Shown here in pieces: positions 5,573 to 8,115 of a stretch of 8,115 nucleotides of DNA. Both the position numbers and the translations under genes were made by a program. Below the pieces are notes generated by a model. The model was not told the DNA's origin. It saw only the letters and a list, made by a program, of their open reading frames with translations, and searched no databases. Within the stretch, counting starts at the first letter, position 1. Every line of letters starts with the position of its first letter. The stretch is from Planctomycetota bacterium (GTDB lineage: Bacteria; Planctomycetota; MHYJ01; WSZJ01; JACPWG01): the NCBI GenBank assembly GCA_016220045.1, contig JACRIP010000710.1, forward strand, positions 1 through 8,115, in the 5' to 3' direction.

Positions 5573-5967
5573 GACTTCTTCTCCACCGGCGCCGCGGGGG
5601 CGCCGCCCTGCTTCTTGCCCGGCCAGCGGTCGCGCCAGCGCCGGACCTCGTCGGCGCGCTGCGCGTCCCCAGCATACGGGTGGAACCCGAGGTCCTCGCC
5701 GGAGAGCTTGCGCAGCGCGTGGTACGCGAACATGCGCGCGGCCGCGTCTTCGTCCTCCAGGCGATCGACCAGGAGCGGGAGCGCCTCCTTGCTCCCCTCC
5801 TCGAGCGCGATGCCGATCGCCTGGATGCGCACGTCCGGGTCGTTGTGGGTCAGGTTTACCCGCCAGTCCGGGCTCACCCGCGTGATCGGGTTGGCGCCGC
5901 AGCCGGCCAGGAGTGCCAGCGCCACGAGTGCCGGCGCGAGCCGGGATCGACGCAAGAGGTTCACCAT
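5569..5967 (-). CDS. Small HEAT-repeat lipoprotein
   Basis: A 132-residue exported protein with a lipoprotein signal: Arg-rich n-region, hydrophobic stretch LAPALVALALLAG (10-22) and lipobox LLAGC with acceptor C23. The mature part contains about two HEAT-like helical pairs: DPDVRIQAIGIAL (43-55) followed by EALPLLVDRLEDEDAAARMFAYHALRKL split across 61-88. It then has SGEDLGFHPYA and a short RRWRDRW element, and a Lys/Ala/Pro-rich tail. Related small HEAT proteins often carry this G-E-D-x-G-x-x-P-x-A and W-R-x-W ending. The function is unknown; HEAT repeats are protein-binding scaffolds, so a periplasmic or membrane-surface adaptor is plausible. The start is ATG at 5967 with AAGGAAG 4-5 nt upstream. 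It lies 37 bp after livF and overlaps the kinase gene by 4 bp, which makes an envelope input to the kinase module an attractive but untested idea. Confidence 0.82.
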   Translation of the reverse strand: MVNLLRRSRLAPALVALALLAGCGANPITRVSPDWRVNLTHNDPDVRIQAIGIALEEGSKEALPLLVDRLEDEDAAARMFAYHALRKLSGEDLGFHPYAGDAQRADEVRRWRDRWPGKKQGGAPAAPVEKKS

Positions 5968-6004
5968 GTGTCTTCCTTACGGGGACGTTGCGGATCGGCC
6001 GCGA

Positions 6005-6724
6005 TCATTTCCCAAGGTAGGCGTCCTGCACGCGCGAGTCCGCGAGCAGCGTCGCCGCCGCGTCGGCCATCGTGATCTGCCCGGTCTCCAGGACGTAGCC
6101 GCGGTGCGCCGTCTTGAGCGCCATGCGCGCGTTCTGCTCGACCAGCAGGACGGTCACGCCCTCGCGGTTCAGCTCGCGCAGGATCCGGAAGACCTTGCTG
6201 ACGAAGAGCGGCGCCAGCCCGAGCGAGGGCTCGTCGAGCAGCAGCATGCGCGGGCGCGCCATCAGCGCGCGCGCGATCGCCAGCATCTGCTGCTCGCCGC
6301 CGCTCAGCGTGCCCCCGAGCTGCTCCTTGCGCTCCGACAGGATCGGAAAGCGATGGAACATCTTGTCCAGGTCCGCGGCCACGCCGTTCGGATCGCGCCG
6401 GGTGTACGCGCCCATCTCCAGGTTCTCCAGCACGGTCAGGCGCGGGAAGATGCGCCGGCCCTCGGGCACCTGGCTCAGCCCCAGTTCGACGATCCGGTGC
6501 GGCGCCACGCCGGTCAGGCGTTCGCCCTGGAACCGAACTTCGCCGCGCCGCACCGGCACCATCCCGCTCACGGTCATCAAGGTCGTGCTCTTCCCGGCGC
6601 CGTTCGCGCCGATGATGGTCACGATCTCGCCGGTGCGGACCTCCAGCGAGATCCCCTTGAGGACCTCGATCGGCCCGTAGCCGGTGTGGATGTCGCGGAG
6701 TTCCAACAAGGGGTCGTTGCTCAT
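6005..6724 (-). CDS. livF: LivF-like branched-chain amino acid ABC transporter ATP-binding protein
   Basis: A 239-residue ABC ATPase of the LivF type, which with LivG energises uptake of branched-chain amino acids or related substrates (amides, urea) through a LivH/LivM permease. Motifs, numbered from the ATG: Walker A GANGAGKST (39-47), Q-loop LSQVPEGRRIFP (Q85), signature LSGGEQQM (140-147), Walker B MLLLDEPSLGL (160-170) and VLLVEQNA at the switch position, where glutamine (Q197) replaces histidine as is normal for LivF. The length is typical and there are no insertions, in contrast to its LivG partner. ATG at 6724 was chosen; a TTG at 6730 adds two residues and sits at better spacing from AGGAA, so the start is uncertain by 6 bp. 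It is separated from livG by 202 bp of repeats, unusual for a pair that is normally adjacent. Substrate assignment rests on family only. Confidence 0.9.
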   Translation of the reverse strand: MSNDPLLELRDIHTGYGPIEVLKGISLEVRTGEIVTIIGANGAGKSTTLMTVSGMVPVRRGEVRFQGERLTGVAPHRIVELGLSQVPEGRRIFPRLTVLENLEMGAYTRRDPNGVAADLDKMFHRFPILSERKEQLGGTLSGGEQQMLAIARALMARPRMLLLDEPSLGLAPLFVSKVFRILRELNREGVTVLLVEQNARMALKTAHRGYVLETGQITMADAAATLLADSRVQDAYLGK

Positions 6725-6757
6725 CGGCAACTCGGTTCCTGACGGCGGACTCCACCA

Positions 6758-6898
6758 ATTGCGGAATTCGGATTTCGGATTTCGGATTGTAGACGCGTGG
6801 ACAAGGGCGCGTCGTGGCGCAGGGTGCCGGCGCTCCGATCGGCATCCAACAATCGACCTGCGGCAATCCGCAATTCGAAATCCGCAATCCGCAATGGG
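6758..6898. repeat. Inverted pair of 7-bp tandem arrays (ATTNCGG / CAATCCG-type)
   Basis: The left array (6758-6792) is five 7-bp units: ATTGCGG, AATTCGG, ATTTCGG twice, then a degenerate ATTGTAG. The right array (6864-6898) is five inverse units: CAATCCG, CAATTCG, AAATCCG, CAATCCG and CAATGGG. Outer arms 6758-6789 and 6864-6895 are equal in length and match at 28 of 32 positions as an inverted repeat by my count, around a 74-bp GC-rich centre. The arms are much more AT-rich than their surroundings. The element fills the gap between livG and livF. It could be a REP or MITE-like dispersed element, an mRNA hairpin that sets the ratio of LivG to LivF, or a binding array. No coding potential is seen. 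Confidence 0.8.
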
Positions 6899-6926
6899 CT
6901 CGCCAGGTCAACAGGCTCTGCCTCTC

Positions 6927-8115
6927 TCATTCCAGGTCCTCCTCCCTCCCCAGATACGCTTCAATCACCTGTGGATCGTTCTGGATCTTCGCGGGCTCGC
7001 CTTCGGTCAGCTTCTTCCCCGAGTCGAGCACCACGACCCAGTCGGAAATCCCCATCACCACCTTCATGTGGTGTTCGATCAGGAGTACCGTAATCCCCGT
7101 ATCCCGGATCTTGCGGATGAGGTCCATCAGGGTCTGCGATTCCTGCGGGTTCATGCCCGCGGCGGGCTCGTCGAGCAGGAGCAGCTTGGGGGCGGTCGCG
7201 AGCGCACGGGCGATTTCCAGGCGCCGCTGGTCGCCGTAGGGCAGGTTGCGCGCCCAGGACTCGGCATGGCGCTCGACGCCGACGAAACGCAGCAGCTCGA
7301 GGGCGCGCGCGGCCAGTCCGCAGTCGCGGCGCCGCGCCGTCAGGTGAAACCAGAGCGCGAGGGTGACCGCCACCGCGCCGAAGAGCGTCCACGCCGGCCA
7401 CCAGGCCGCGCCCAACCGGCCCGCGCCCGCCCAGGCCAGCCAACCGCCCAGCGCCAGCCCCACGAGGGCCGCGCCGAAGACCTGCCAGGAGTTCGAGCGG
7501 GTGCGGCAGTGCATGCCGACCATGACGTTTTCGATCGCCGTCATCTCCGGGAACAGCCGTATGTTCTGGAACGTGCGCGCAATCCCCTGCGCCGTGGCGC
7601 GGTGCGGCGGCACGATCGCGAGCCCGCCCGCCAGCACGCCGCCGACGATCGCCAGCAGCCCCGCCACGGCGCAGAAGGCGCCGAGTCCGGGGAACCAGGC
7701 CGCCACCGCCGGCGCGACCCGAGCGCTTGCGTGCCAGGCCAGGAAGTCCATGCCCGCGAAGAAGGCGAGCGACCCGCCGCGGGCGATCAGGAGGCCGCGC
7801 TCTTCGTGGTTTTCGGGCGCGCCGAGCGGTCCCTTGCGATCGCCGCGTCCGAGTGCCTGCGTCAGGTCGTAGGCGAGGTAGAGCAGAATCGCGGGCAGTC
7901 CTTGCGCGGCGATTTCCGCGCCGCCGATTCCCCCCGCGGCCAGGCAGAGGATCGCCAGGAAGACCGCGAGACCAAACCGATAGCCGACCTCGGCCGGCGG
8001 CTGGCCGATCAGCTTGCCGTCGAACCAGACCTGGCCCTCGGTCGGGCGGTAGATCCCGGTCAGACAGTTGAAGAGCGTGGTCTTGCCGGCGCCGTTCGGC
8101 CCGATGACGCTGACG
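6927..8115 (-). CDS. livG: LivG-like ABC ATPase with two hydrophobic insertions, 5' end outside window
   Basis: An open frame enters at the right edge and gives 395 visible residues before TGA at 6927. Numbering from the first complete codon at 8114, the ATPase motifs are Walker A GPNGAGKTTLFN (5-16), Q-loop GIARTFQNIRLF (177-188, Q183), signature NLPYGDQRRLEIARAL (290-305), Walker B LLLLDEPAAGMNP (311-323, D315/E316) and switch LLIEHHM (H348). The C-terminus, with KVVMGISDWVVVLDSGKKLTEG and VIEAYLG, is standard LivG. Two insertions depart from the family: residues about 44-167, with hydrophobic stretches near 46-64, 68-82, 108-126 and 144-168, and about 207-263, with stretches near 212-231 and 240-258. 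Family members have roughly 255 residues; this one would have about 430 if the N-terminus is normal. The ATG at 7751 lies inside the first insertion and would lose Walker A, so it is not the true start. LivG partners LivF in uptake of branched-chain amino acids or relatives. The family is certain; the role of the insertions is unknown. Confidence 0.9.
   Translation of the reverse strand, partial: VSVIGPNGAGKTTLFNCLTGIYRPTEGQVWFDGKLIGQPPAEVGYRFGLAVFLAILCLAAGGIGGAEIAAQGLPAILLYLAYDLTQALGRGDRKGPLGAPENHEERGLLIARGGSLAFFAGMDFLAWHASARVAPAVAAWFPGLGAFCAVAGLLAIVGGVLAGGLAIVPPHRATAQGIARTFQNIRLFPEMTAIENVMVGMHCRTRSNSWQVFGAALVGLALGGWLAWAGAGRLGAAWWPAWTLFGAVAVTLALWFHLTARRRDCGLAARALELLRFVGVERHAESWARNLPYGDQRRLEIARALATAPKLLLLDEPAAGMNPQESQTLMDLIRKIRDTGITVLLIEHHMKVVMGISDWVVVLDSGKKLTEGEPAKIQNDPQVIEAYLGREEDLE

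Noticed and set aside
6927..7751. LivG as a 274-residue protein starting at ATG 7751
   Set aside because: The open frame continues upstream to the window edge and encodes Walker A in the same frame; the ATG lies within the first insertion.

Overview
The window is high-GC bacterial DNA (roughly two-thirds G+C by eye, most codons ending in G or C). Every convincing gene lies on the minus strand, so transcription runs from right to left. The gene content (a LivFG-type ABC importer, a HEAT-repeat lipoprotein, an RsbV/RsbW-like pair, an MCE/Mla-type lipid transporter and a YbhN-like flippase) points to a diderm bacterium. The style of the HEAT lipoprotein and of the long coiled-coil MCE protein suggests an uncultured Planctomycetota-like lineage, but this is a weak inference and no marker gene here settles it.

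Layout in transcription order. (1) 8115-6927: the right edge cuts a LivG-like branched-chain amino acid ABC ATPase. It keeps all nucleotide-binding motifs but carries two in-frame hydrophobic insertions, about 124 residues with about four membrane segments and about 40-60 residues with two. (2) 6926-6725: an intergenic inverted pair of 7-bp repeat arrays. (3) 6724-4677: livF, a small HEAT lipoprotein, an RsbW-like ATP-binding kinase and an RsbV-like STAS antagonist, closely spaced and probably co-transcribed. (4) 4676-4408: an intergenic region with a hairpin after the STAS gene, an inverted pair of 8-bp repeat arrays and two small palindromes. (5) 4407-1467: an mlaE-mlaF-mlaD-like operon for lipid transport across the envelope. 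(6) 1466-1367: a 10-bp array of nested palindromes. (7) 1366-293: a flippase-like membrane protein of the LPG synthase transmembrane family. (8) 292-1: an unremarkable stretch, then a GC-rich hairpin repeat, then an N-terminally truncated fragment of the GTPase Der (EngA) with more A/T-ending codons than the rest.

How the parts may work together. LivG and LivF would form the ATPase pair of a LivFGHMJ importer, with the permeases and binding protein presumably upstream, outside the window. The STAS protein and kinase form a standard partner-switching module whose sigma factor or other target is not visible. MlaE, MlaF and MlaD supply the permease, ATPase and substrate-channelling MCE subunit of a phospholipid transporter; no MlaC or MlaA partner is present. 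The flippase-like gene may add a second lipid-handling activity.

The most unusual signals are the LivG with membrane-like segments inserted on both sides of its Q-loop, and three intergenic gaps that each hold a different short-period palindromic repeat array (10, 8 and 7 bp). The left-edge der fragment stops next to a dispersed-type hairpin repeat, which suggests a rearrangement, decay or an assembly join.
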